Below the pieces are notes generated by a model. That model searched no databases, was not told the DNA's origin, and worked only from the letters and a program-made list of their open reading frames with translations. Source: Pseudomonas capeferrum (GTDB lineage: Bacteria; Pseudomonadota; Gammaproteobacteria; Pseudomonadales; Pseudomonadaceae). Taken from it: a stretch of 64,000 nucleotides of DNA. A program made the translations under genes and the position numbers. Below, piece by piece: positions 39,136-47,608 of the stretch. Each line of letters begins with the position of its first letter. Position 1 is the stretch's first letter. The stretch is taken from positions 173,031 to 237,030 of the forward strand of contig NZ_JAAMQM010000008.1 in NCBI RefSeq assembly GCF_013523055.1. The letters are read 5' to 3'.

Positions 39136-39617
39136 GGCGCAGTCTCGCTAGGCAGGGGTCTGACTAGATAACGCAGGCCTTGCTCAAGGTTCAAGCTGAA
39201 GTCGTCGGCATGCCGATAGGTGACCTGCCAACGCGTTCCCAACCAGCGTTGGTTGCCCTGGTGTCGTGCCTGTGGATAAAGTTGCTGCAGATCTGCCTCG
39301 GGCGTCAGTGCAAACAACACGGCGGCGAACAGTTCGCGGGCCGCGGGATTGGGTGGCAGCAGACCATCGGTCTGCCATCGCTGCCTGTCGAGCAATTGTC
39401 GCGCCTGTGGAATACCCAGCAGATCGAGCAGCGACCAGCGTAACGTGCTGTCCTCGCGCTGGATCACCAGCAACCAGTCCTGGCGCTCACCGACTTGCTC
39501 ACGCTGCACATGCAGCTGCATAGGCAGCGTCAATGGCGGCAACTGGCTGGGCAGCGGCGGGCGTGAGGCACAGGCACTCACCAGCAGCGCCGCGAGCACG
39601 AGCAAAATTGCTCTCAT
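39132..39617 (-). CDS. DUF3261-like lipoprotein
   Basis: A 161-residue lipoprotein read from the ATG at 39617, with the lipobox LVSAC placing the lipidated Cys at about residue 15. The mature domain has several short beta strands (WLLVIQREDSTLRWSLLDLLG), and a Tyr/Trp-rich C-terminal part (GTRWQVTYRHADDFSLNL). DUF3261 proteins are regular members of aryl-polyene clusters. They resemble LolB-type carriers in size and location, so a role in loading the lipid-linked polyene into the outer membrane is plausible but unproved. Confidence 0.78.
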   Translation of the reverse strand: MRAILLVLAALLVSACASRPPLPSQLPPLTLPMQLHVQREQVGERQDWLLVIQREDSTLRWSLLDLLGIPQARQLLDRQRWQTDGLLPPNPAARELFAAVLFALTPEADLQQLYPQARHQGNQRWLGTRWQVTYRHADDFSLNLEQGLRYLVRPLPSETAP

Positions 39618-40354
39618 GGCTGCTCCACTCGTCGCTCGAGCGGCTTGCGAGCGACCACGTTGACCAAGGTTTCCTCGCGTTGGCCGACGGCGGGTGGCTT
39701 GCGCAAACCTAGCCGTTCGAGCAGGCCGAAATCTTGCGAGCGGCTCCACCAGAGGTAGGGAAACGACACGTTATGCGAGGCAAATGCGAAGCCCTGATCG
39801 CGCAGCATCTGAAGATACCGTGCAGCGCTCTTCTGTACGTGCATGGGGTGACGGAACAGCCAACGGATCACCCAGGTGTCGATGTACGCCTCGGTAGACT
39901 CGGCAAACAGCAGGTAACCACCAGGCTTGAGTACTCGGTAGAACTCGGCCAAGGCCTTTTCCTGCTCGACCAAGTGATGAAACGTCTGATGGCAGAACAG
40001 GATGTCCACACTGGCGTCGGCCAACTGCAGTTCTGCGCAGTCACTACCCAGCAACTCCACGCGAATTCCCTGGCGCTCTGCCTCCGCCGAACTCAGGGCG
40101 AGGCTGCGTGGGTCGGCATCGATTCCCACTAGACGCGAGGGTGCGAATACCTGCTCCAGATACTGGAATGACTTACCCTGGCCGCAGCCGGCGTCGACCA
40201 GCACCGGCGCAATGGGAGGTTCGTCCTCGAAAAGACCGCGCAGGTCGTTGATCGCTACTCGCAACACGTGATGCTGCCACGTGTGACTGCGCAGGAACCA
40301 GAAGCCGAAGCGCGTTTCCTCGACGTAAGTCTCACTGAGAAACGGTCCGTTCAT
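39614..40354 (-). CDS. SAM-dependent methyltransferase
   Basis: A 246-residue class I methyltransferase. Motif I is PVLVDAGCGQGKSFQYLE (about residues 50-67), followed by GIDADPRSLALS and the post-I to motif IV region ILFCHQTFHHL. The long N-terminal and C-terminal extensions are like other cluster methyltransferases. In aryl polyenes and xanthomonadins the aryl ring carries methyl or O-methyl groups, so ring methylation is the natural guess. ATGA overlap with the upstream flavoprotein. Confidence 0.87.
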   Translation of the reverse strand: MNGPFLSETYVEETRFGFWFLRSHTWQHHVLRVAINDLRGLFEDEPPIAPVLVDAGCGQGKSFQYLEQVFAPSRLVGIDADPRSLALSSAEAERQGIRVELLGSDCAELQLADASVDILFCHQTFHHLVEQEKALAEFYRVLKPGGYLLFAESTEAYIDTWVIRWLFRHPMHVQKSAARYLQMLRDQGFAFASHNVSFPYLWWSRSQDFGLLERLGLRKPPAVGQREETLVNVVARKPLERRVEQP

Positions 40355-41598
40355 GCTGGCGTCCTCGCGCAGATTTCGGCCAGGGTACGCAGGCGCCTCT
40401 TAGGTTCGGCGACGAAGGGGTTACGCAGGTCCCAAGCGTAACCGGCGAGGATCGAGCTGATCATGGCGCGGATCTCCGGCGAGCTGGCCGGATGGTAGAT
40501 CACGTCCTGGAAACTGCCGTCGTACCAGCCCTCGACATAAGCCCGGAAGGTGTCCACACCGCGCTTGAGCGGCTCGGCGAACTCGCCCTGCCAATCTACC
40601 TGCTCACCCTGCAGTTGGCGATGCAACAGCCCCGCAGCCATGCTGGCCGACCGCATGGCGATGGTTACACCCGAGGAAAACACCGGATCGAGGAATTCGG
40701 CGGCATTGCCCAGCAGCGCAAAGCCTGGTCCATGCAGCGCCTTGACGTTGGCCGAATAGCCGCCGATGGTCCGCGCTGGGGTGTCCCAGACTGCGTTGCC
40801 GAGTACCTTGCGAAGGCTGGGTGTCTGTTCGACGAACTGCTTGAGGCAAGCATCGAGGTCCTGGGGCGCGACCTGGAAATGTTCGTCGGCGGCGACCACG
40901 CCCAGCGAACAGCGGCCATCGCTGAAAGGGATGGTCCAGAACCAGATGTCGCGGTGCTGGGGGTGGGTGGTGATGAGGATTTTATCGCGATCGAATGACG
41001 GGGCGCTGATGCGGTCTTCGATATGGGTAAATACTGCCCGACGCGCCGGGAAGTTCGATGGTGCCTCAAGGTCAAGCAGGCGCGGCAGCACCCGTCCGTA
41101 GCCGCTTGCATCGAGGACGAAAGCGGCTTCGACCAGGTATTCGCTGCCATCGAGACGCCGGGCACGGAGCAACGGTCGCTCGCCGCTCATGTCGGCGCTG
41201 ATGATCTCGTGCTCATAGCGGATTTCTACGCCCTGGGCCTCGGCCTGATCGGCCAGTAGCTGGTCGAAGCGCGCACGCTGAACCTGGAAGGTGCCGGGCT
41301 TGCCTTGGGTAAAGGTCTGGCCGAAATCGAAGTCCGAATATTCCTCGCCCCAGGCGAACGCGGCGCCGTTCTTGTGCTGGAAACCGGCCGCTTCGAGGGC
41401 TTCAAGCATACCGGCTTCTTCGACGAAGTCCAGGCAGTGGGCTAACAGGCTTTCACCAATGGAAAACCGCGGAAAGCGCTGGCGCTCGAGGATCAGCACA
41501 TCGTGGCCGTTGCGCTTGAGCAAGGCGGCGGCGATGGCACCGGAAGGGCCGGCGCCAATGACCAGTACCCGGCGTTTTTGCAATTCAGTGTTCGGCAT
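40351..41598 (-). CDS. FAD-dependent halogenase-like oxidoreductase
   Basis: A 415-residue single-component flavoprotein. The FAD motif GAGPSG is at residues 15-20. Two hallmarks of flavin-dependent halogenases are visible: Lys76 in the FQHKNGAAFAWG segment, matching the catalytic-lysine context, and WFWTIP at residues 219-224, matching WxWxIP. LDASGYGRVLPRLL is the second flavin-contact region. It could halogenate the aryl head group, as xanthomonadins are brominated, or act as a hydroxylase or related oxidase. It overlaps the antiporter-like gene by 14 bp. Confidence 0.85.
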   Translation of the reverse strand: MPNTELQKRRVLVIGAGPSGAIAAALLKRNGHDVLILERQRFPRFSIGESLLAHCLDFVEEAGMLEALEAAGFQHKNGAAFAWGEEYSDFDFGQTFTQGKPGTFQVQRARFDQLLADQAEAQGVEIRYEHEIISADMSGERPLLRARRLDGSEYLVEAAFVLDASGYGRVLPRLLDLEAPSNFPARRAVFTHIEDRISAPSFDRDKILITTHPQHRDIWFWTIPFSDGRCSLGVVAADEHFQVAPQDLDACLKQFVEQTPSLRKVLGNAVWDTPARTIGGYSANVKALHGPGFALLGNAAEFLDPVFSSGVTIAMRSASMAAGLLHRQLQGEQVDWQGEFAEPLKRGVDTFRAYVEGWYDGSFQDVIYHPASSPEIRAMISSILAGYAWDLRNPFVAEPKRRLRTLAEICARTPA

Positions 41599-42745
41599 GA
41601 TGCCTCCTTGGCGTTGGCGCAGTGGTCAGGGGAATTCGGTGCAGGCCGGCCAGTGCAGGCATCAGAGTGGCGACCAGGCTCATCAGCATCAGGGCGAAAT
41701 ACAACGCCGGGCTGATCAATTGCTGTTGCAGCAGCAGGTTGAGAAAGATGATTTCGCTCAAGCCTCGAATGTTCAGCAGCAGGCTCTCGCGCCACTTGCT
41801 GGCGCCGACGAACGAGGGTGTAGCCCAGCTCAGACCCAACCAGTTGCCTAGCAGCTTGCTGACAATGGGCAGCACCAGCAGCGCCCCGAGCTGCAGGGCG
41901 TCGAAACCCTGCAGAGCCTGGTGAATATCGATTTGAACGATGCCAAAGGTAAGTATCAGCGGGATCGCCACGGTGTGCTGCAAGCGGCGGTTCCACAGAG
42001 CCGGAATAGGCAAGCACATCGGTACCTCGAGCCGGCTCAGGCAAGCCAGATAACCGATGCCGAAGATCAACGCGTTCAGCCGGTAATGTTCGCAAATGAA
42101 CAGCAGGACAAAGAACAGCAGGCTATAGGCGCGTGGTGCGCGCAAGCCCAGCGCATGCAGGGGCAGTACAAGAAAGGCGCCGAGCAGTGGCAGAATCAGA
42201 GTGCTCGGTTGCAGGCTGCCTTGGCCAAGGCCCAGCAAGAGCCAGCAGAGCAGGTCGATAAGAATGGCCGATTGCATCAACCGACGACTGGCAGCCACTG
42301 GATAATCAATGGCCTGCAGGTATAGATAGAGCACCGGGATTGCTGTAATGGCGAACACCAATCCCAGAGCCAGGGTGCCGACCGGCGTTTGCTCGGATAG
42401 CAGAAACAGGGCGCAGGCGGTGCCGCAGGCGAACGGGACAAGAAAGCTGGGCAGGGCGATCTTGAGACTCTGCGGATCAAAGCGCAATTCCACGACATCC
42501 GTGAGAATGTGCCCGAGCAACAAGGCGAAGCCAAGGCCGTACATAATCCTCAGCCAGGTCGGTGCGACCAGTTCAGCGCCGCTGAGCTGCCAGTGCGGCT
42601 CGACCCAGAACAACATCAGTAATGGCAGGCCCAAGGTGGCGAGCAGTAACTGACTGACGATGGGGATCAGGCCCAGGCGCTTGCCGACCGTGCTGGCAAC
42701 CAGGAATAACACAAAAGCAAAGGCCCAGAATAGGAACACAGTCAT
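41585..42745 (-). CDS. CPA2/CHX-type cation:proton antiporter-like membrane protein
   Basis: A 386-residue protein with about 11-12 membrane helices, starting at the ATG at 42745. AITAIPVLYLYLQ resembles the CHX motif SVTAFPVLARIL. ILIDLLCWLLLG corresponds to the ion-binding region, where the usual Asn-Asp or Asp-Asp pair reads Ile-Asp. KWRESLLLNIRGLSEIIFLN closely fits the WRES-NTRGL-E-I-LN region of CHX antiporters. No cytosolic nucleotide-binding domain follows. It lies between the MMPL exporter and the halogenase-like gene with ATGA overlaps. It may supply proton or ion coupling for export, or be a catalytically altered member. Confidence 0.72.
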   Translation of the reverse strand: MTVFLFWAFAFVLFLVASTVGKRLGLIPIVSQLLLATLGLPLLMLFWVEPHWQLSGAELVAPTWLRIMYGLGFALLLGHILTDVVELRFDPQSLKIALPSFLVPFACGTACALFLLSEQTPVGTLALGLVFAITAIPVLYLYLQAIDYPVAASRRLMQSAILIDLLCWLLLGLGQGSLQPSTLILPLLGAFLVLPLHALGLRAPRAYSLLFFVLLFICEHYRLNALIFGIGYLACLSRLEVPMCLPIPALWNRRLQHTVAIPLILTFGIVQIDIHQALQGFDALQLGALLVLPIVSKLLGNWLGLSWATPSFVGASKWRESLLLNIRGLSEIIFLNLLLQQQLISPALYFALMLMSLVATLMPALAGLHRIPLTTAPTPRRHHAEH

Positions 42746-45066
42746 GGCTGATGCGCTCCATCGCGATGGGCCGCCCAGGGTGCCAGGAGGAAACTGAAAA
42801 CAAGGCCCAGGCTTACCGCCAGGCCGAAATGACTCACTGCCGGGGTGCTCGACAAACCGAGCAGGCCAAAGGACAGCCAAGTGGTCAAGGCGGCTAGCAA
42901 AGTGCCCAGCAAGCTGACGGCGGCACCGCCGACCTGCTCGTGCATGAGGATCGCGTAGTCGACGCTTATCGCCGTCACTAGCAAGAGGCCGAATACGCCG
43001 AACAGGGTCAGGGGCTGACCAAGCCAGCCAAGGCTGGCCAAGCTACAAAGGGCAGCGAGCAATGGCAGGGTAACGATGCGTAGAGCGCTGTTGAAGCCGA
43101 AGGGTAGCGCCAGCAATATCAAGATCAGCGCGCAAGACAGCAGTTTCAGCTCTGCGGCGCTGACCTGCGTGGCCGCGAACAGCTGGTTCAACTCGCCAAG
43201 GCGGTCGACCAGTTGCACGCCGTCCAGCGCTTGGGTTTGCAAGCGCAGCAATGATGAATCGGCCTGACCTTGCAGACTGACGATCGTCGCCACGCCCGTC
43301 CCATCCTTACCTAGCCACAGAGGACGCCAAGCTTCACCCAGCGGCCCTGCCAATACAGGATCGATGCCCATCGTTGGCAGTGCCTGCAAATGCTTCAGTT
43401 CCGCTACCAGCGCCTGTTCAGGCACGCCCAGCGCCAGCAACGGCTGCCAGTGTTCTGGCAGGCCGCTCACGGCCTGGCGTGCCTGCAGTTGCCGCGCAGG
43501 GCTGGCGACCAATTGGCTAAGCGACATGTAGCCCTTGAGCTTGCCCTGCGCAACCAGCTCATCGAGCCGGCCGTCCAATACTTGCAAACGATCGAGCAAC
43601 TGCTCCTGATCGCCTGCGCGAACAAGATAAAACTGGCTGGTGGGTTGATAGCCGGTGATCCGTGCCACAGCTCGGGCTTCTTCGAGCAACTGCACAGGGC
43701 TTCCAACCCACTGGCGGATGTCATTATGACTATTGAGTTTCCAGACTCCGGTTGCGCAGAACAGCAGTAGCAAACCGAGCAGAACCGTGCTTGAAACCTT
43801 CTGTAAGAGGCGATGGCGTAGTTCTATCAGTCTCTGGGCGAGGTCCAGCGGCCATTGTGCCGGTTTCAGTTCGACTTCCTTGAGCAGCGTCGGCAGCAGA
43901 CACACTGCACACAGGTAGGCACCAATCAGTCCCGTAGCGGAGAACGCAGCTATCTGAGTCAGCGCAGGAAAAGGAGTCCACGCCAGCGCTAGGTAACCTA
44001 TGCAGCTGGTGGTCAGGCTCAAGCTTAAGCCGGGCAGAGTCAGGCGCAGCGCTGACCAGCTGTGCCAGGGGCGCAGGCTCCAACTCTTGGACAGGTAATG
44101 CAGGGGATAGTCGATGGCAACGCCGATCAGGCTAGAGCCCAGTACCAGGGTCATGACGTGCATCTGACCGAACAGCGCCACGCAGGCCACGCTACCGAAC
44201 AGCATCCCGACCAGGACCGGCACGAAAGCCAATAGCACCTGCCAGCGACGAAAAGCCAGCAGCAATAGCAGAAGGATCCCGAGTGTGGCGCCGCCCCCGA
44301 CCCAGGTTATTTCCTGACTGGCCTGGCGCTGGCCATTGGCGGCATACAGCAGGCCGCTGGCCGCCAGCAATCGCGCGCCGACTGTATCGCTCTCGATGCG
44401 GCTGCTGGCCAGTAGGTCGGCAACCTCCAGCGGCAAGCGCATGTCGAAAGCATTACCTAAAGTGCGAGCGCGCAGTAAAACCCAATTCCGGCCGTCCGAC
44501 TCGGCGACCAACGCACCGCTGGCAGTGTCTAGTTGCACGTTGGCGGGTCTTGGTTGGCTTTCCTGGATACGTCCGGTCAAACCTAGCCAGTCATCCTGAC
44601 TGGCGACCAGGCTGACCCCGGCGAAGGGATCGAACAGACTTTTGATTCGTTGTTCGATGAAGCGCTGGGGCTGCTCGATCAATTGCTTGCGGTCTGCCGA
44701 GGAGAGCATCGCCAGGCGTCCCTGGAGCAGCTGCTGTCGTAGCGCCTGCAAGTCAGTCTGCAGGCTCCATTGGACCTTCTCGAACAGTCCGCTTGCTTGC
44801 CACTGTTCACCCAACTGGCGTGCCAGGTCCAGCGCGCGCTGGCGCTCGGGGTGTCCGACGAGAACCAGAATTTCGCGGTTCAGCGGCTCCTGTATGCGCT
44901 GCTCGGCGCGTTGCACGGTCGGGTCCTGTGTGGCACCGGGGACCAAGCTCATCAGGTCGGCCGTCAGCGGTGCGCCGCTGTGCCATTGCCAGCCCGCAAT
45001 GGCGAGCGCCGCCAGCAGCAATGCCAGGAACAGACGCGGTAGCAGACGCTCATTCAACAAGATCAC
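42742..45066 (-). CDS. MMPL/RND family exporter
   Basis: A 774-residue RND-fold membrane protein with two halves, each a helix, a large periplasmic domain and five more helices. MHVMTLVLGSSLIGVAIDYPLHYL and LLVTAISVDYAILMHEQVGG are the paired helix-4 type motifs with membrane aspartates. It starts at a GTG (45066) that overlaps the LolA-like gene by 17 bp. In aryl-polyene clusters this exporter is thought to lift the lipid-linked polyene out of the inner membrane and hand it to the LolA-like carrier. Confidence 0.9.
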   Translation of the reverse strand: MILLNERLLPRLFLALLLAALAIAGWQWHSGAPLTADLMSLVPGATQDPTVQRAEQRIQEPLNREILVLVGHPERQRALDLARQLGEQWQASGLFEKVQWSLQTDLQALRQQLLQGRLAMLSSADRKQLIEQPQRFIEQRIKSLFDPFAGVSLVASQDDWLGLTGRIQESQPRPANVQLDTASGALVAESDGRNWVLLRARTLGNAFDMRLPLEVADLLASSRIESDTVGARLLAASGLLYAANGQRQASQEITWVGGGATLGILLLLLLAFRRWQVLLAFVPVLVGMLFGSVACVALFGQMHVMTLVLGSSLIGVAIDYPLHYLSKSWSLRPWHSWSALRLTLPGLSLSLTTSCIGYLALAWTPFPALTQIAAFSATGLIGAYLCAVCLLPTLLKEVELKPAQWPLDLAQRLIELRHRLLQKVSSTVLLGLLLLFCATGVWKLNSHNDIRQWVGSPVQLLEEARAVARITGYQPTSQFYLVRAGDQEQLLDRLQVLDGRLDELVAQGKLKGYMSLSQLVASPARQLQARQAVSGLPEHWQPLLALGVPEQALVAELKHLQALPTMGIDPVLAGPLGEAWRPLWLGKDGTGVATIVSLQGQADSSLLRLQTQALDGVQLVDRLGELNQLFAATQVSAAELKLLSCALILILLALPFGFNSALRIVTLPLLAALCSLASLGWLGQPLTLFGVFGLLLVTAISVDYAILMHEQVGGAAVSLLGTLLAALTTWLSFGLLGLSSTPAVSHFGLAVSLGLVFSFLLAPWAAHRDGAHQP

Positions 45067-45649
45067 GTTGCTCCACGTCGTTCAAGCGGTCAGCGCTGCT
45101 GCTCTGCGGCATACGCAAGACGGTGCTGTCGCCCTGCGTTTCTCGCAGCACGATCCGCTCGACGAAATCTGCGCCGGTGATATCGATGCGTGTGAAGATT
45201 TGCTTGAGCAACAGCGAGCGCGGTATCAGGCGCAACTGCCAATGCGCGGCATCGCCTTGCAAGCTCAGTTCGAAATCGCGCTCAAGGCCACTGCTGTCGC
45301 CCTGCAGAACCGCGAAGAACAAGCGATTCTGCTCGGCTGCGGTACTTTTGCCCGGTAGTGTCTGCCAGCCATTGGGGTCGCGGCGAGCGATGCCTTTTGC
45401 ATTGATCCGATAATCCTGCTGCAGTGGCGTCTGCAGCCGCCACAGCAGGCCATGGTCGCGGGCCAGGACAAAGTGTCCTTTGCTCAGCAGCGGCTGCGGT
45501 AGCGCGCGCAGGTGTTTCTCCTGAACGAACGGGCCCTGGATCACGGCCGGTGCACTCAATTGTCTTTGCAGGTCGTTCATGTCGAACGCCAGCGCCAGCG
45601 GGCTGACCATCAGCAGCAGGCAACCCAGGCTACGCAGCAAACGGCTCAT
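45050..45649 (-). CDS. LolA-like outer-membrane carrier protein
   Basis: A 199-residue periplasmic protein with a signal peptide (about residues 1-21, CLLLMVSPLALA). The mature domain is an unclosed beta-barrel of LolA type: IQGPFVQEKHLRALPQPL, FVLARDHGLLWRLQTPLQQ and a C-terminal ITGADFVERIVLRETQGD. It likely shuttles a hydrophobic product across the periplasm. It overlaps the thioesterase gene by an ATGA and the exporter gene by 17 bp, supporting work with the exporter. Confidence 0.87.
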   Translation of the reverse strand: MSRLLRSLGCLLLMVSPLALAFDMNDLQRQLSAPAVIQGPFVQEKHLRALPQPLLSKGHFVLARDHGLLWRLQTPLQQDYRINAKGIARRDPNGWQTLPGKSTAAEQNRLFFAVLQGDSSGLERDFELSLQGDAAHWQLRLIPRSLLLKQIFTRIDITGADFVERIVLRETQGDSTVLRMPQSSSADRLNDVEQRDLVE

Positions 45650-46071
45650 GTCAGTACTCGCTGAACGGCGTCGAGTAAAACCTGGGGCGATGCCAGTTGC
45701 ATCTCATTGCTGTCGATCTTTACCGCGACCTGTATCGAGCTTGCACGCGTCATGCGCTCACCGCTTGCGGCATCGCTGATCAGGTAGTTGATCTTCAGGC
45801 GATTCTCCCATTCCACGAGGCTGGCGCGCACCGTCAGGCGTTGGCCGAAGATGGCGCCGCGGATATAGCGCACTTGCAGATCGATCACAGGCCAGGCATA
45901 GCCTGATTCGCGCATCTGCAGGTAGTTGTGGTCGAGGCTGTCGAGCAGCGCGCAGCGGGCAACCTCCAGGTACTTGACGTAATGGCCGTGCCAGACGATG
46001 TGCATGCTGTCGACGTCGAAGAAGGGCACGATGACCACGGTGTCGAGGTGGTAGACGCCTGCCTTACGCAT
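45646..46071 (-). CDS. Hotdog-fold acyl thioesterase (4-hydroxybenzoyl-CoA thioesterase/YbgC-like)
   Basis: A 141-residue protein starting at the ATG at 46071 (MRKAGVYHLDTVV). The 4HBT active-site region is FFDVDSMHIVWHGHYVKYLEVAR, with Asp and the conserved HGxYxxYxExAR helix. It may release or proofread acyl-ACP intermediates of the polyene pathway. It overlaps the ammonia-lyase stop by 8 bp. Confidence 0.88.
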   Translation of the reverse strand: MRKAGVYHLDTVVIVPFFDVDSMHIVWHGHYVKYLEVARCALLDSLDHNYLQMRESGYAWPVIDLQVRYIRGAIFGQRLTVRASLVEWENRLKINYLISDAASGERMTRASSIQVAVKIDSNEMQLASPQVLLDAVQRVLT

Positions 46072-47608
46072 GCAGCCTCCAGTGCCGTTCGGCAATACGT
46101 GCAAGGCACAGGCGCAGGTCTGCTTCCAGTGCGCGGTCTTCGACGACCGGGGCGAAGTCTTCCAGCAGTTGCCGGTGCATGTGCGCCAAGGCTGCCGGTA
46201 ACGATCGCGCATCGGCTTCACGTGCGCGCAACCAGACGCCCTGGTTGGCGGCCAGCAAGCTCGCGGCGGCGACTTGTTCGGTCAGCTCCAGTACGCGCAG
46301 GGCGTCGCGAGCGGCGATGGTGCCCATGCTCACCTTGTCCTGATTGTGGCATTCGGTGGAACGCGAGAATACGCTGGCTGGCATGGTGTGTTTCAACGCT
46401 TCGGCAGTCCAGGCGCTGGCGCCGATCTGTACAGCCTTGAAACCGTGGTTGATCATGGCGCGTTCGGCGCTGGCGCCGGACAAATTGCTCGGCAGCCCAT
46501 GGTTGTAACGCACGTCCACCAGCAGGGCCAACTGCCGGTCGAGAAGATCGGCGACATTGGCCACCAGCGTCTTCAAGCTGTCCATGGCAAAAGCGATATG
46601 TCCGCCATAGAAGTGTCCGCCATGCAGTACACGCTCGCCGTCGCCATCGATGATCGGGTTGTCGTTGGCGCTGTTGAGTTCGGTTTCGATGAAGCCGCGC
46701 AGCCAACCCAGGCTGTCGGCCAGCACGCCCAGCACATGAGGCGCACAACGTAGCGAATAACGATCCTGCAAACGGTGCAACGACGCGGTAGGTGCGTCGA
46801 TGGCCAGGTCCTGGCGCAGCCAGGCGGCGACTTGTATCTGCCCAGGGTGCGGTTTGGCGGCGAACAAGCGCTCGTCGAAATGTTCCGGGTTGCCTTGCAG
46901 GGCGATGACGTTCAGCGCGGTGATTCGCGTGGCCAGCTTGAGCAGGTAGTCGGCGCGGGCGAAGGCCAGGCAGGCAAGACCGGTCATCACCGCGGTGCCG
47001 TTCATCAGGGCCAACGCTTCCTTGGGGCGTAGCACCAGCGGTTGCCAGCCTAGTTCGCGGTGCACATCGACGGCGCTGTGACGCTGGCCTTGGTAGAGCA
47101 CTTCACGCTCGCCCGAGAGGGCGGCGGCCACATAGGACAGCGGCGTCAGATCACCGCTGGCTCCTACCGAACCCTCTTCAGGTATCAGCGGCAGGATGTC
47201 GTGCACAAGGAAAGCCTTCAGACGCTCCAGCAGTTCCAGGCGCACCCCGGAAACGCCATGACATAACGACTGCAGGCGCGCCGCGAGCACGGCGCGCGTC
47301 GACTGGGCGTCGAGCAGCCGTCCCAGGCCACAACCATGGAAGGTGTACAGATGACGCGGCAGGGCTTCGACATGTTCCAGTGGTACGGCTACCACGCACG
47401 AGTCGCCATAGCCGGTAGTGACGCCATAGATCACTCCTTCCTTGTCCAGCAAGGTTTCAAGGAACTGCGCACCACGAGCGATGCGCTGACGATAGGCGGG
47501 GTCATCCTGCAGCTGCGGGTCGGCCTGGCGCTGGGTCAGCGCGAGGATGTCCTCGATCGAGAGCGGCGATTCGCCGAAGGTTACAGGCTCATGCGTATGG
47601 GTCGTCAT
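46064..47608 (-). CDS. Aromatic amino acid ammonia-lyase (HAL/PAL/TAL family)
   Basis: A 514-residue MIO enzyme starting at the ATG at 47608. The prosthetic group forms from Ala150-Ser151-Gly152 in GSVGASGDLTPLSY. The catalytic Tyr61 loop is VIYGVTTGYGDS, and NSANDNPIIDGDG and FYGGHIAFAMD are family motifs. The substrate-selectivity pair, aligned by eye to HL in tyrosine and FL in phenylalanine ammonia-lyases, reads Phe90-His91 (YTFHGCGLG). It most likely makes coumarate or cinnamate as the aryl starter. Its first codons overlap the end of the acyltransferase gene. Confidence 0.92.
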   Translation of the reverse strand: MTTHTHEPVTFGESPLSIEDILALTQRQADPQLQDDPAYRQRIARGAQFLETLLDKEGVIYGVTTGYGDSCVVAVPLEHVEALPRHLYTFHGCGLGRLLDAQSTRAVLAARLQSLCHGVSGVRLELLERLKAFLVHDILPLIPEEGSVGASGDLTPLSYVAAALSGEREVLYQGQRHSAVDVHRELGWQPLVLRPKEALALMNGTAVMTGLACLAFARADYLLKLATRITALNVIALQGNPEHFDERLFAAKPHPGQIQVAAWLRQDLAIDAPTASLHRLQDRYSLRCAPHVLGVLADSLGWLRGFIETELNSANDNPIIDGDGERVLHGGHFYGGHIAFAMDSLKTLVANVADLLDRQLALLVDVRYNHGLPSNLSGASAERAMINHGFKAVQIGASAWTAEALKHTMPASVFSRSTECHNQDKVSMGTIAARDALRVLELTEQVAAASLLAANQGVWLRAREADARSLPAALAHMHRQLLEDFAPVVEDRALEADLRLCLARIAERHWRLHA

